The notes: generated by a model not told the origin, from the sequence alone. Positions 40,080 through 51,063 are shown, counted from the stretch's first letter. The stretch: 64,000 nt of DNA from Campylobacterota bacterium (GCA_030152305.1 JASKOM010000006.1:62001-126000), one strand, 5' to 3'. Translations and numbers: made by a program.

Positions 40080-42680
40080 TTATTCGTCTAAATTAGATTG
40101 AATTTCGATATATCTAAATATCATTGCAGAAATATAAGGCACACTTTGAACTACTAATGTTGCCGAGAAAAAATAGACTTCTAAAATATGATTTGTATTT
40201 GTTAATATCATTGCTAAAGCACTAATTATTAACAAAGTTCCTAAGATTATTTCAAATTTAATCGGATTTCCAGTTTTTTTAGTTTTACTATTGCCACCTT
40301 TTTCAGTTCGTTTAAATGGCAAACGATCTTTTATAAAACCATCAAAAACAGCTTTAAAAATAATTAATTGCAAACTCATTGATGCAATTGTTCCCAATAA
40401 AGTATCTTTTAATTTCATTTGAACACGAGTTCTATATAAAACGAAAGCATGTAAAATATTTACAGCAAAAGCCGTTAAAATCGGAACTGTTAGCGGAATT
40501 GTTGGCAATGTTACACCGACAAATAAAATAACAGGAACCCAGAAAATATTCATCAAAGCCATCAAAGGACCAAAAGCATCTGAAAGCCAGAAAAACCAAC
40601 CAGCAATAAAATGATGTTTTTGATGTGAAGTCAAAGTCGTTGATGACGGACTAAAATTATGCCAATGTTTTTTTAATATCTGAATTGCACCATAAGCCCA
40701 ACGATGTCGTTGATTTTTAAATGCTTTCATCGTGTCAGGCAATAAACCATGACCGTATCGTCTATTTGTATAATGTCCAAGATAACCAGCTTCGAATAAT
40801 CTCAACCCAAGTTCGCTATCTTCAACAATCGTGTCAGTTCCCCAACCACCAACTTCAATCATTGCACTTAATCTAATTAATAACATTGTTCCATGAACAA
40901 CAATTGCATTTTCTTCATTTCGTTCAACCATTCCGATATCAAAAAAACCTGCATATTCAGCATTCATTGATCGTTTAAAAGTTGATTCTTCACCATCTCG
41001 ATGATCTTGTGGAGCTTGAACGATTGCAACTTTTGGATCATCAAACAACGGAATTAAGTCAATTAGCCAATTTGGTTTAATAACATAATCGGCATCTAAA
41101 ATTGCGATAATTTCAGTGTCTGGATCGCTATATTTTAATGCTTCATTTAATGCTCCTGCTTTAAAACCTTCACAAGTTATATTATAAAATTTAAATTTAT
41201 CTTCACCTAATTCTCGACAATATTCTTCGATTGGTTGCCAATAATAAGCTTCAGGTGTGTTATTTATAACAACGATAACTTCATAATTCGTATATTGCAA
41301 TCTCGACAATGAAAGCAAAGTTTCTTTTAAAACATGTGGCTGTTCTTTATAAGCTGGAATATGAATCGAAACAAACGGAACTTTGTCAGATTTTAAATTT
41401 AACGGAACAAGTCTTTCTGGTGGAAACCCGATTGTGCATTTAAATAATTCATTTACTTTTGCAAGAGTAATAATTACAAGTGGAATCATAAAAAACGAAC
41501 CAACTCCCCACATTATCCACATTCCAATATTTAAATAATTTAAAAATGGATAAGTAATTGCCATGACAATACCAAAAGCCATTCCTTGAGAAGCAACATG
41601 ATAAGTAATTGCATGAGCGAAATTTACTCGTTGTCCTCGCAAACCAAAAATCGATAACATAAATCCGATAATTATCGTAGCAATCATTTCATATTCCCAA
41701 TATGGATTTATATCAAGTGTGCCTGTTAGCGGAAATTTAATAGTTCGGTCAGCTTTGAATATTCCCCAATATGGTCCTGCACTTCCTTCATCTATTCCTT
41801 TCCATGGTTGATCAAAAGCTTCAATAATATTGTAATTCCATCGTTCTTTATTAGCAACTGTTAAAAAATCAACTATTAATCTTGCCTGATTTTCAACACT
41901 TGGAACTGCTGATTTATTATTATAACCGCTACTTGGCCAACCAAATTCACCGATATATAATCTTTTAGTTGGAAACTTTTCTGATATTTTGTTTAGTCGT
42001 TCTTTTACAAAATTTACTGTCTGTTCAGCTGATGAAAATTCCCAATATGGCAAAACATGTATCGTTATGAAATTAACACTTTTTGCTAAATTTAATATTT
42101 TTTCTTCTGGATGTTTATTTTGATCTTTTGAAAGCCAAATGTTCCAAGTTTCAGCCGTTGAAACAAGTTTATAAGTCTGTTTTTTTATATATTTTATATA
42201 TTCGATGAGGTCATCGATTTCAACATCTTTTCGTAAAATAGATTCGTTTCCGACAATTATCGATGATATTTCTCGAGGATATTTTTTTATTAATTGAAGA
42301 CCATTCTCGATTTCTTTCATATTAGTTTTGTTATTGTCTTCGATCCAGAAACCTAAATCAACTTTAAAAGAAAATTCTTTTGCTATTGGTAAAACACGAT
42401 TTGCATCATCAACAGAATATAATCTGATCTTTTTAGTGTATTGAGACAGTAATTTTAAATCATACCTCATCTCATTTTCAGATAAATATTCATGTTGGTT
42501 AAACCCTTTTTTGGGCGAATAAGATAAAGATTCTATCTTGCTATTAGCAGATGACAAAATAACTGTATGTTCTATTGCAGACCATATAATAATTTGTGCA
42601 ATAACTATAATTATAAACGGCAAAAAAATATGTCTCATAAAAGAGATTTTTTTTATATTTTCGGCTAAATATCTGTTCAA
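40080..42680 (-). CDS. Membrane glucan synthase-like protein: GH17 domain fused to GT2 (NdvB-like)
   Basis: 866 residues. One N-terminal membrane segment (IFLPFIIIVIAQIIIW) is followed by a periplasmic GH17-type domain of about 300 residues, with ILYIGEFGWPSSGYNN-type catalytic Glu and IVGNESILR for the acid. Two to three membrane segments lead to a cytosolic GT2 domain: VSIHIPAYKEQPHVLKETL, ILDADYVIKPNW, VEDSELGLRLFEAGY and QRHRWAYG (QxxRW). More membrane helices end it. This layout resembles NdvB-type proteins that make beta-(1,3)/(1,6) glucans, with GH17 acting as transglycosylase. The product is inferred. Two octamers lie in the gene (42204, 42464). Confidence 0.82.
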   Translation of the reverse strand: MNRYLAENIKKISFMRHIFLPFIIIVIAQIIIWSAIEHTVILSSANSKIESLSYSPKKGFNQHEYLSENEMRYDLKLLSQYTKKIRLYSVDDANRVLPIAKEFSFKVDLGFWIEDNNKTNMKEIENGLQLIKKYPREISSIIVGNESILRKDVEIDDLIEYIKYIKKQTYKLVSTAETWNIWLSKDQNKHPEEKILNLAKSVNFITIHVLPYWEFSSAEQTVNFVKERLNKISEKFPTKRLYIGEFGWPSSGYNNKSAVPSVENQARLIVDFLTVANKERWNYNIIEAFDQPWKGIDEGSAGPYWGIFKADRTIKFPLTGTLDINPYWEYEMIATIIIGFMLSIFGLRGQRVNFAHAITYHVASQGMAFGIVMAITYPFLNYLNIGMWIMWGVGSFFMIPLVIITLAKVNELFKCTIGFPPERLVPLNLKSDKVPFVSIHIPAYKEQPHVLKETLLSLSRLQYTNYEVIVVINNTPEAYYWQPIEEYCRELGEDKFKFYNITCEGFKAGALNEALKYSDPDTEIIAILDADYVIKPNWLIDLIPLFDDPKVAIVQAPQDHRDGEESTFKRSMNAEYAGFFDIGMVERNEENAIVVHGTMLLIRLSAMIEVGGWGTDTIVEDSELGLRLFEAGYLGHYTNRRYGHGLLPDTMKAFKNQRHRWAYGAIQILKKHWHNFSPSSTTLTSHQKHHFIAGWFFWLSDAFGPLMALMNIFWVPVILFVGVTLPTIPLTVPILTAFAVNILHAFVLYRTRVQMKLKDTLLGTIASMSLQLIIFKAVFDGFIKDRLPFKRTEKGGNSKTKKTGNPIKFEIILGTLLIISALAMILTNTNHILEVYFFSATLVVQSVPYISAMIFRYIEIQSNLDE

Positions 42681-42744
42681 AAGTGAATTCCTAATCTTGA
42701 GTTTTAACTATTCATTCTATCAAAAATTTAATAATTATTTAATA

Positions 42745-42753
42745 TGATAAAAT
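42745..42753 (+). promoter_or_regulatory. Extended -10 promoter before the GT2 gene
   Basis: TGATAAAAT (TG plus TAAAAT) lies 41 bases before the glycosyltransferase start in the divergent 113-base gap; an ATAAAGGA ribosome-binding site follows. Confidence 0.45.
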
Positions 42754-42793
42754 AGTCATAAATTATTTTTCATAAAGGATTGTATTAAGTTAT

Positions 42794-43951
42794 ATGGAAA
42801 TTATTTTATATATTTATATTGCTGTTTTAATATTTAGAATTTATCAACAAAGCGAAAATATATATGTTTCTTTTGATTTTTTTAAAAAAAATTCCAGAGA
42901 TCCAGCTTCGTTTGGTAAAAATTTAAATAATAAAATAGAAATCTTGATACCTGTTTATCAAGAAAAAGAAAGTTTAATCAAGTCGTTAATATATTGGACT
43001 AAAACAGATTTTTCTCCTATTTTTATTACAACCGAAAGAGAAGGTTCTTTAGAAAATTGTCAAACTTGTTTATTAATTCAAGCTATGTCCAATTTTAGAA
43101 TTATTCATTCACCGAATTTATATGGCTTTAAAGCTTCGCAATTAAATTATGCTATTAAACATTTAAATTTAAATAGCGGTTATTATGCTATTTTTGATGT
43201 AGATTCACGACCAGATTTGAAAGTTTTTAATTATGTTCAAACTGTTTCTGAAGATGAGGTAATTCAATTGCCATCTATTTTTACAAATGAAAAATCAAGT
43301 TATTATGGTTACGGTTCAGCAATTTATCAAACAAGACGAGTATTTACTTTTGAAATAACAGCAATGTTATTCGAATTTTCTTATCTTGTTGGTCACGGAT
43401 TATTTATTAGATCTGATATTGCAAAAAAATATCCTTTTTGTGAAAAAACTTTAACAGAAGATTTAATTTACGGTTATACATTGGCACTTGAAAACATAAA
43501 ACCGAAAGTAATTCCTTTTTTAGATTTAGCTGTTGTTCCAAATTCAGCATTAGAAGGCATTAAACAAGGTTCAAGATGGTTTATCGGAGATTTTTTATTA
43601 TTAAAATATTTGAGCATAAAAAAAATTAGTGAAACTCATAATTGGTTAAATATTATTAAAAGATATTTGCATATTTTTGAATGGCTATTTGGTTCAATCG
43701 GCTTTTTTATCGTTTTAATATTTGGAAATGAAATACATTGGGTTTTATTATGGATTGCTCTTATTTGGTTTTTATCGTTGCATAAAATAATTGCCAATAA
43801 ACTTTTTCATAAAAAATTTGGCTTCAAAGAAATATTTTCAATATTATTTAGAAGTTCAATAAATTCGTTAGCACCAATTTATGGCATTTATTTATTAATT
43901 ATCGATTTGTTAAAAATCAAAAGTTTAAAATTTGAAAGAACAAAAAAATAA
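42794..43951 (+). CDS. Membrane glycosyltransferase family 2-like protein
   Basis: 385 residues. A short N-terminal membrane helix is followed by a GT-A fold: IEILIPVYQEKESLIKSLIYW, AIFDVDSRPDLKVF (DxD-like), GLFIRSDIAKKYPF and TEDLIYGYTLAL (ED motif). The C-terminus has two to three membrane helices (FGSIGFFIVLIFG, WVLLWIALIWFLS, PIYGIYLLIIDLL). There is no QxxRW but QGSRWFIGD takes its place. It is divergent from the GH17/GT2 gene and shares its gap, so the two may cooperate in one polysaccharide pathway. Substrate unknown. Confidence 0.75.
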   Translation: MEIILYIYIAVLIFRIYQQSENIYVSFDFFKKNSRDPASFGKNLNNKIEILIPVYQEKESLIKSLIYWTKTDFSPIFITTEREGSLENCQTCLLIQAMSNFRIIHSPNLYGFKASQLNYAIKHLNLNSGYYAIFDVDSRPDLKVFNYVQTVSEDEVIQLPSIFTNEKSSYYGYGSAIYQTRRVFTFEITAMLFEFSYLVGHGLFIRSDIAKKYPFCEKTLTEDLIYGYTLALENIKPKVIPFLDLAVVPNSALEGIKQGSRWFIGDFLLLKYLSIKKISETHNWLNIIKRYLHIFEWLFGSIGFFIVLIFGNEIHWVLLWIALIWFLSLHKIIANKLFHKKFGFKEIFSILFRSSINSLAPIYGIYLLIIDLLKIKSLKFERTKK

Positions 43952-43959
43952 ATAACAAA

Positions 43960-43980
43960 CCCCCGTATAAACAACGGGGG
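43960..43980. terminator. Bidirectional terminator
   Basis: CCCCCGT and ACGGGGG form a GC-rich 7-bp stem, by far the most GC-rich hairpin nearby, between the convergent glycosyltransferase and CARF-HEPN genes, with A/T-rich flanks on both sides. Confidence 0.8.
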
Positions 43981-43997
43981 AATAAATTTAAATTAAA

Positions 43998-46043
43998 TTA
44001 TTTAAACGAAGTAAAACTCTTTTTTAAAACATTAACTCTTGTTCGTAAATCTTCTTTTTCTTGCTTATCTTTTTGAGTCATATGTGCAACTCTAACCAAT
44101 TCATTTTCAAGATTGCCCGTTATATCCGTTATAGATTCGAAATTATTATTAACTAAAATAATACCAGCAGTCGCTTCTTTTGAATAACTATGCACTTCAT
44201 TATTTCTTAAAATATAATTTCTTTTATCGTCAAACAAAACCTCGGTTGAACTCCAGCAATTATGAGGCAAATTTTTAACACCATATTTTTTATATATTTC
44301 TTGAAGTTCTGTTAAATTTGGAATTCTCCATTGATCGCCTTGATCTTTAACTTTAACCAAAGTCTGATGAAAATTAAATTTTTCATTGATTGCAATATAA
44401 TTTTCGCCTACTGTTGTTATTGTTTCTGATTTCTTTTGTTGAGAATTATTTAATAAAAAATAGCATCTTGTTTGTCGAATCTCATCAAAAGTTTTAAATA
44501 ATTCGTCTATTTTACTTTCGATATTATGTTCAAGACTATTTGTTGATGCAATCGTTCCGTGTGAAATATTATTTCTTATTTTTTTCAGTTCTTCAGTAAA
44601 ATCAACTATTTTCTGAATATTTTCTTTTGCAAGAACATTATTAAATTTATTTCTTATTTTATTAGTAATTTCTCTGTTATTTAAAAATAAAATTTGAGAA
44701 TTCTCTTCTGATAAATATTGCATAACACCTCTAGCTGAATTTGATAATTTATATAGATAATTAGCTTCTGTTTGTGTTTTTGCAATTAATTTATTAACTT
44801 CAGAAATTCCAAGAGTTGAAATTACATCAGCATATAAATGTCCAAGAGCCTCATTTAGCAAAATAATGCTATTTAAATAATATTTTCGTTGATAGAAAAT
44901 CTTTGCAAAAGCCTCAAGTTGTTCATAAGGTTTAGACAATTTTGCAATAGCTTCAATATTAGAAATATGTTTTTTTATTTCTAATATGACATTTTTAAAT
45001 AATTGACTTTCTTCTAATTCGATTACATCATTAAGACTTTGTAATAGTTTCGACAAAATAGAATTTTTACCAGCTTTTAAAAATTCTCCAAAAAGATTAC
45101 CTGTCATGATTTTTGAAAAAATATGTAATTGCGATAAAAGTTCTTTATATTTTTGATTTTTGACATCTGGAACAGGAAACAAAGAATATCCACTATTAAA
45201 AGTTTCAAGAGCATATTTTATATTCGCAACATCGATTAATTCGATTAAATCGATTACTTCGTATTTTTGATCTTTTTCGATTTCTTTTGCAAATAAAATA
45301 TGTGATAAATTTTTTATTGTTATTTTTTGAGTAATGATTGACAAAACTGCCAATATAGACATATGTCTAAAACCATGAGTTAAATCGATAATTATTTCTG
45401 GATTATTTTCTAACGATGCTTCTTTAGAAATAATGTCATTTATTAAATTAAATATTTCTTGATAATTTGTTTCGTTGTCGATTATCTCGATATTATCAAA
45501 TAAATGCGATGGTAAAGATAAAAACCTTGCGATATTTAACTGAAATTCATTTGAATCTTTTGTTGCAATTTGAATATATCTAGAATCTTCTTGAAAACGA
45601 GATAATAAATGAGTCATGTTCATATATTCTTCATTTTCAAAACTTAGATTTTCGATATTTGAAAAATATATTGCTTGTTTATTAATAAAACCACTTTTTG
45701 CTGATGATGTTTTACCTAAAAAAGAAATAAAAATTTTTTTTGGCGATAACGGTTCCGCTGATTTGTGCATATTTGTTTGTATATCATCAAACGATATGAA
45801 ATTATCTATTTTACTTTTGGCAGTCTCCAATAATGGCTTATTAGAAATTTCTTTTGTATTTATATTCGTATTTGTGCTAGATACATCTGTTTGTTTATTT
45901 TGTTGCATATTTCGAAGAACTATATTTTGTAAGTGCTTTATATCTTCTCTAAGAGATTCTTCTTTACGATTATTATTTTCGATAATAGTCATTTGTTCTT
46001 TTAATTGAACAAGTATCTGTTTGATTATTTTTTTCTTTTTCAT
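43998..46043 (-). CDS. DxTHG-motif CARF-HEPN ribonuclease (Csx1/Csx2-like) with C-terminal DUF1566-like domain
   Basis: I place the start at ATG 46043 (681 residues): GGAG lies 7 bases upstream, which the ATG at 46073 lacks. Layout: coiled coil (about 10-50), Ser/Thr/Asn linker, CARF domain (about 100-300) with FISFLGKTSS and IIIDLTHGFRHMS, the DxTHGFR signature of TM1812/Csx2-type proteins; a HEPN domain (about 370-525) with IRNNISHG, an R-x4-H RNase motif at Arg490-His495; then a Lcl/DUF1566-like module (about 555-635: QWRIPNLTELQEIY, WSSTEVLF). Family members bind cyclic oligoadenylate and then cut RNA. No cas gene or CRISPR array is in the window. It follows an unknown gene and glyQ. The C-terminal module is unusual for this family. 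Confidence 0.82.
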   Translation of the reverse strand: MKKKKIIKQILVQLKEQMTIIENNNRKEESLREDIKHLQNIVLRNMQQNKQTDVSSTNTNINTKEISNKPLLETAKSKIDNFISFDDIQTNMHKSAEPLSPKKIFISFLGKTSSAKSGFINKQAIYFSNIENLSFENEEYMNMTHLLSRFQEDSRYIQIATKDSNEFQLNIARFLSLPSHLFDNIEIIDNETNYQEIFNLINDIISKEASLENNPEIIIDLTHGFRHMSILAVLSIITQKITIKNLSHILFAKEIEKDQKYEVIDLIELIDVANIKYALETFNSGYSLFPVPDVKNQKYKELLSQLHIFSKIMTGNLFGEFLKAGKNSILSKLLQSLNDVIELEESQLFKNVILEIKKHISNIEAIAKLSKPYEQLEAFAKIFYQRKYYLNSIILLNEALGHLYADVISTLGISEVNKLIAKTQTEANYLYKLSNSARGVMQYLSEENSQILFLNNREITNKIRNKFNNVLAKENIQKIVDFTEELKKIRNNISHGTIASTNSLEHNIESKIDELFKTFDEIRQTRCYFLLNNSQQKKSETITTVGENYIAINEKFNFHQTLVKVKDQGDQWRIPNLTELQEIYKKYGVKNLPHNCWSSTEVLFDDKRNYILRNNEVHSYSKEATAGIILVNNNFESITDITGNLENELVRVAHMTQKDKQEKEDLRTRVNVLKKSFTSFK

Positions 46044-46150
46044 AAAAACACTCCATAAAAATATTTTAAGCATTTTATCGTGTGAAAATAAAAAACATAT
46101 ATTAAATATTTATTTTTATAAATTATATTTAATATAAAAATAGTTTAATT

Positions 46151-46726
46151 TTATTTAAAATTTGAATTCGAACTTGAATTTGAAACCGTTTTAAAAGCAT
46201 CTTCGAATATGTCTTTTGCCATTTGCTTAAAACTTCCATCTCGTCTTTCGTTATTTGAATTTTTTTCTCGTTCAAATTTGCTTAATATAGCAATTAATTT
46301 TTCAAGTTCAGCTAACGAACCTTTATCCGAAATTTCTTCTAATTTTTTTTGAAGAATGTTTTCAATGTCATTCCAGAATTGACCTATTTTGTTATTTTGT
46401 TGATGAGGTTCAATTTTTTTTTCGATATTTTCTATAAATTCGAGAACATCATCTTTTTGTAAATATATTGCCAATCTAATTAGTCCATTAAAATTCCAAA
46501 TATATAAATTATTATTTTGATCTAAATTAATATTTTTAATTTTAATAATTTTAAAATGGCGATTTTCAATTAATCTCTCTCTTTGAACGGAGAGAGTTTT
46601 AAGATCGATGTTCCAAATCTTAGAAATATCTTTTTCTTCTAAAAATAAATTTTTATCTATTAAATGCAAATGTAAAAAAATGACCTCATCGGCATAATTA
46701 ACAGACAAAACTTGAATATCAGCCAT
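46151..46726 (-). CDS. Unknown protein between glyQ and the CARF-HEPN gene
   Basis: 191 residues, no signal or membrane segment. The start overlaps the glyQ end by 8 bases, so it is translated in the same operon. Residues about 25-65 ([22 protein letters not shown]) could be a helix-turn-helix, followed by [12 protein letters not shown], a style seen in phage-type regulators; the second half is charged helices with a Ser/Asn-rich end. I do not recognise a family. Position just upstream of the CARF-HEPN gene makes a partner or regulator role possible, without direct evidence. Octamers occur near both ends (46402, 46683). Confidence 0.6.
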   Translation of the reverse strand: MADIQVLSVNYADEVIFLHLHLIDKNLFLEEKDISKIWNIDLKTLSVQRERLIENRHFKIIKIKNINLDQNNNLYIWNFNGLIRLAIYLQKDDVLEFIENIEKKIEPHQQNNKIGQFWNDIENILQKKLEEISDKGSLAELEKLIAILSKFEREKNSNNERRDGSFKQMAKDIFEDAFKTVSNSSSNSNFK

Positions 46727-47567
46727 AAATTTCTATATATTTCGAAGCAACAGCTTTAGTAAGTTCTCGTATTTTTAAAATATAATTAGCTCGTTCTGTA
46801 ACAGAAATAGCTCGTCGAGCATCAAGAATATTAAAAGTATGAGAAGCTTCGAGACAATAATCGTAAGCAACAAGAGGCAAATTATTAGCTAAACAATTAG
46901 AAATTTCGGCTCGTTTTTGCTCAAACTGTTGAAACAACATGTCAATATTTGCAACTTCAAAATTATATTTACTAAATTCAACTTCAGTTCGATGATGAAT
47001 ATCTCGATATTTCACACCGTTATTATTCCAAACGATATCAAAAACAGTATCAACACCTTGAAGATACATAGCAAGTCGTTCAGTTCCATAAGTAATTTCA
47101 ACAGAAACAGGATTACAAGCAAAACCGCCAACTTGTTGAAAATAAGTAAATTGAGTAACTTCCATGCCATTTAGCCAAACTTCCCAACCAAGACCCCAAG
47201 CTCCAAGAGTTGGACTTTCCCAATTATCTTCGACAAAACGAATGTCATTATTTTTTATATCTAAACCTAAATATTCTAAACTTTGTAAATAAAGCTCTTG
47301 AATATTTAAAGGCGACGGTTTAATTAAAACTTGAAACTGATAATAACTTCCGAGACGATTAGGATTTTCACCGTATCGACCATCAGTTGGACGACGAGAT
47401 GGAGCAACATAAGCAGTTGCCCACGGTTTGGAATCAAGACTTCGTAAAAAAGTAGCAGGATGAAAAGTTCCAGCACCAGCACTAACATCATACGGTTGAA
47501 CAATCGAACAACCTTGACGACTCCAAAATTCTTGTAATTTAAGCAACATATCGCTAAAAGTGATCAT
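46719..47567 (-). CDS. glyQ: Glycyl-tRNA synthetase alpha subunit
   Basis: 282 residues, close to the usual 290. It has the family sequence [96 protein letters not shown] and [14 protein letters not shown]. Partner glyS is not in the window. It is followed by two accessory-type genes (unknown, CARF-HEPN) in the same direction, which would be expressed with it. AAGGAA precedes the start. Confidence 0.96.
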   Translation of the reverse strand: MITFSDMLLKLQEFWSRQGCSIVQPYDVSAGAGTFHPATFLRSLDSKPWATAYVAPSRRPTDGRYGENPNRLGSYYQFQVLIKPSPLNIQELYLQSLEYLGLDIKNNDIRFVEDNWESPTLGAWGLGWEVWLNGMEVTQFTYFQQVGGFACNPVSVEITYGTERLAMYLQGVDTVFDIVWNNNGVKYRDIHHRTEVEFSKYNFEVANIDMLFQQFEQKRAEISNCLANNLPLVAYDYCLEASHTFNILDARRAISVTERANYILKIRELTKAVASKYIEIYG

Positions 47568-47811
47568 AAAAAAATTCCTTATTTAATAATTATTAATTTA
47601 TCAAAAATTTGACATACTTAATTATAAGTGAAAATTATAAATTTAAGCATGTTTAGATTATAGCAAAAGCTAGAGGCATTACGGCTATTTTGGTAAAAAT
47701 GACTTGATATTATATTTAATAAAAAAAATCAACTATAAAAATATATTAGCAAGTTTTATTGTTAAACATCGTTAGTTTATGGCTGAATTATTCACTAATA
47801 ATATATTTATT
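47568..47811. other. Intergenic region between divergent glyQ and rpsL
   Basis: About 300 bases lie between the divergent starts. It is very A/T-rich with no open frame of note. Its right end holds the rpsL promoter; glyQ promoter elements are presumably in the left part, but I see no convincing pair. Nothing else was found. Confidence 0.5.
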
Positions 47812-47840
47812 TTCAAGTTAAAGTTAAAGTTAGATATAAT
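47812..47840 (+). promoter_or_regulatory. Promoter of the rpsL-rpsG-fusA operon
   Basis: TATAAT (47835-47840) is a perfect -10, 32 bases before the rpsL ATG; TTCAAG 17 bases upstream is a weak -35. The leader would be about 25 bases with GAGGTTAAGAG as ribosome-binding site. Confidence 0.65.
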
Positions 47841-47872
47841 AAACAACACAAAATTTTTCTCGAGGTTAAGAG

Positions 47873-48304
47873 ATGCCAACCATAAACCAACTTGTTAGAA
47901 AAGGCAGAGAGAAAGTTGAGTATAAATCAAAAGCTCCAGCTCTCTCAAATTCCCCACAAAGACGAGGTGTTTGCACCAGAGTCTATACAACAACTCCTAA
48001 AAAACCTAACTCAGCTTTACGAAAAGTCGCAAAAGTTAGATTAACAACTGGATTCGAAGTTATTTCATACATCATGGGTGAAGGACATAATCTTCAAGAA
48101 CACTCAATCGTTCTCGTTAGAGGCGGAAGGGTAAAAGACTTACCTGGTGTTAAATACCATATTGTTCGAGGTGCTTTAGATACAGCAGGTGTTAGCGGAC
48201 GAAATGTTTCACGATCAAAATATGGAACTAAAAAAGCTAAACCAGGTCAAAAAGGTGCTCCAGTTAAAGGTGCAAAAGGTGCGCCAACAACTAAGAAAAA
48301 ATAA
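47873..48304 (+). CDS. rpsL: 30S ribosomal protein S12
   Basis: 143 residues, longer than the usual 124-128 because of a C-terminal lysine/alanine tail after [15 protein letters not shown]. Core motifs are intact: [31 protein letters not shown] and [25 protein letters not shown]. The lysines of KKPNSALRK and LPGVKYH, where streptomycin-resistance changes occur, are wild type. It forms the str operon with rpsG and fusA; arginines are largely CGA even in this highly expressed gene. Confidence 0.97.
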   Translation: MPTINQLVRKGREKVEYKSKAPALSNSPQRRGVCTRVYTTTPKKPNSALRKVAKVRLTTGFEVISYIMGEGHNLQEHSIVLVRGGRVKDLPGVKYHIVRGALDTAGVSGRNVSRSKYGTKKAKPGQKGAPVKGAKGAPTTKKK

Positions 48305-48424
48305 TTGTTAATTAATTATTTTTATTAAAAAATTAAATATACGGATATTTCTAGAAACCACAAGCTATTAAATAATATAGCTTGAGTAAATTTTGGATCT
48401 ATTCCAAACACAAATCTTAATTGA

Positions 48425-48913
<489 letters not shown>

Positions 48914-48922
48914 TAAATTAAA

Positions 48923-51010
48923 ATGGCTAGAAAAACTCCTTTACAAGATGTTAGAAACATCGGGATTGCGGCTCATATTGATGCTGGTAAAACGACTACA
49001 ACTGAACGAATTTTATTTTACACAGGTGTAAATCATAAAATTGGTGAAGTTCATGACGGTGCTGCAACAATGGACTGGATGGAACAAGAACAAGAACGAG
49101 GTATTACAATTACTTCGGCTGCAACAACTTGCCACTGGAATGATAAACAAATTAATATTATCGATACTCCAGGGCATGTCGATTTCACAATTGAAGTTGA
49201 AAGATCTATGCGAGTTCTTGACGGAGCTGTTGCTGTTTTCTGTGCTGTCGGCGGTGTTCAACCACAATCTGAAACTGTTTGGAGACAAGCAAATAAATAT
49301 GGTGTTCCACGAATCGTATTCGTTAATAAAATGGATCGAACTGGAGCTAATTTTTATAATGTTGAAAAACAAATCAGAGAAAAACTAAGAGCAAATGCTG
49401 TTCCTGTTCAAATTCCAATTGGTGCTGAAGAAACATTTAAAGGTGTAATCGACCTCATCAATATGAGAGCAATCTTATGGGATGATGATGCAAAAATGGG
49501 ATCAGAATATCATATTAGACCTATTCCTGCTGAACTTCAAGCAAAAGCAAATGAATATCGAGAAAAAATGATCGAAGGTATTTCAGAAGCTGACGGCAAC
49601 GAAGAAATCATGGAAAAATTCTTAAATGGCGAAGATTTAAGCAAAGAAGAATTAATGGCTGGATTAAAAAGAGCAACACATCAAATGAAAGCTGTTCCGA
49701 TGACTTGCGGATCTGCTTTTAAAAATAAAGGTGTTCAAACTCTTCTTGATGCTGTTGTTGATTATCTTCCGTCTCCAACTGAAGTTGCTGATATTCGAGG
49801 TGTTCTTGCAAATGACGAAAGTCAAGAAGTAATCGTTAAATCAAGTGATGAAGGCGAATTCGCGGCTCTTGCATTTAAAATTATGACTGACCCATTTGTT
49901 GGACAATTAACATTTATTCGAGTTTATCGAGGCAAACTTGATGCTGGTAGTTATGCAATTAACACAACTAAAGGCAAAAAAGAGCGAGTCGGTCGACTTT
50001 TAAAAATGCATGCAAATAAACGAGAAGAAATCAAAGAATTACATGCTGGAGAAATCGGAGCTGTTGTTGGCTTAAAAGATACTATTACAGGTGATACTCT
50101 TTGTTCAGATCGAGATCTAGTTATTCTTGAAAGAATGGAATTCCCAGAACCTGTTATTTCTGTTGCTGTTGAACCAAAAACAAAAGCTGACCAAGAAAAA
50201 ATGGGTATTGCTCTTTCTAAACTTGCTCAAGAAGATCCATCGTTCAGAGTTTCAAGTGATGAAGAAACAGGTCAAACAATTATTTCTGGAATGGGTGAAT
50301 TACATCTTGAAATTATCGTTGATCGAATGTTCCGAGAATTCAAAGTTGAAGCTACTGTTGGTCAGCCACAAGTTGCATATCGAGAAACTATTAAAAATTC
50401 AGTTACTCAAGAATATAAATATGCAAAACAATCTGGCGGTCGAGGTCAATTTGGTCATGTTTATATCACAATGAAACCGGGTGAAGCTGGAAGTGGTTTT
50501 GTATTCAAAAACGAAATCAAAGGTGGGGTAATTCCAAAAGAATATGTTCCTGCAGTTGAAAAAGGTTGTGCTGAAGCAATGCAACACGGTGTTCTAGCTG
50601 GTTATCCAATTGAAGATATCGAAATTGCTCTATTTGACGGCTCTTATCACGAAGTTGACTCATCAGAAATGGCATTTAAATTAGCTGGTTCAATGGCATT
50701 TAAAGAAGGTGCTCGAAAAGCAAATCCTGCAATTTTAGAACCTTTAATGAAAGTTGAAGTTGAAGTTCCAGAAAATTATATGGGTGATGTTATCGGAGAT
50801 TTAAATCGAAGACGAGGACAAATTAATGCAATGGGCGATCGAGGTGGAAACAAAACAGTTTTAGCATTCGTTCCGCTTTCAGAAATGTTCGGATATTCAA
50901 CAGATTTACGAAGTAGCACACAAGGACGAGGCACATATGCAATGGAATTCGATCATTACGAAGAAGTTCCAAAAAATGTCGCTGAAAAAATTATCTCAAG
51001 TAAAAAATAA
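48923..51010 (+). CDS. fusA: Elongation factor G
   Basis: 695 residues. G domain: [20 protein letters not shown] (G1), [10 protein letters not shown] (G2), [10 protein letters not shown] (G3), [13 protein letters not shown] (G4). Later domains include [13 protein letters not shown] and [21 protein letters not shown] C-terminus. It drives translocation on the ribosome. It is the last gene of the str operon; two inverted repeats follow. tufA does not follow, as in most Campylobacterota. The complement of GATGAGGT is at 49452. Confidence 0.97.
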   Translation: MARKTPLQDVRNIGIAAHIDAGKTTTTERILFYTGVNHKIGEVHDGAATMDWMEQEQERGITITSAATTCHWNDKQINIIDTPGHVDFTIEVERSMRVLDGAVAVFCAVGGVQPQSETVWRQANKYGVPRIVFVNKMDRTGANFYNVEKQIREKLRANAVPVQIPIGAEETFKGVIDLINMRAILWDDDAKMGSEYHIRPIPAELQAKANEYREKMIEGISEADGNEEIMEKFLNGEDLSKEELMAGLKRATHQMKAVPMTCGSAFKNKGVQTLLDAVVDYLPSPTEVADIRGVLANDESQEVIVKSSDEGEFAALAFKIMTDPFVGQLTFIRVYRGKLDAGSYAINTTKGKKERVGRLLKMHANKREEIKELHAGEIGAVVGLKDTITGDTLCSDRDLVILERMEFPEPVISVAVEPKTKADQEKMGIALSKLAQEDPSFRVSSDEETGQTIISGMGELHLEIIVDRMFREFKVEATVGQPQVAYRETIKNSVTQEYKYAKQSGGRGQFGHVYITMKPGEAGSGFVFKNEIKGGVIPKEYVPAVEKGCAEAMQHGVLAGYPIEDIEIALFDGSYHEVDSSEMAFKLAGSMAFKEGARKANPAILEPLMKVEVEVPENYMGDVIGDLNRRRGQINAMGDRGGNKTVLAFVPLSEMFGYSTDLRSSTQGRGTYAMEFDHYEEVPKNVAEKIISSKK

Positions 51011-51032
51011 AACTCCCTTTTAATCTTCAAAA

Positions 51033-51054
51033 TACTTAATTAAATTTAATTAAG
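51033..51054 (+). repeat. A/T-rich inverted repeat after fusA
   Basis: ACTTAATTAA and TTAATTAAGT face each other across two bases; a weak, all-A/T stem that may trim or shape the fusA mRNA end before the main terminator. Confidence 0.4.
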
Positions 51055-51063
51055 TGTAAAAAT

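Noticed and set aside
43998..44400. Diversity-generating retroelement acting on the DUF1566-like module
   Set aside because: No reverse transcriptase or template repeat is seen in the window, and the module is not shown to be variable.
49013..50587. Frames overlapping fusA on both strands
   Set aside because: fusA is full length and conserved; these are antisense or shifted shadows.
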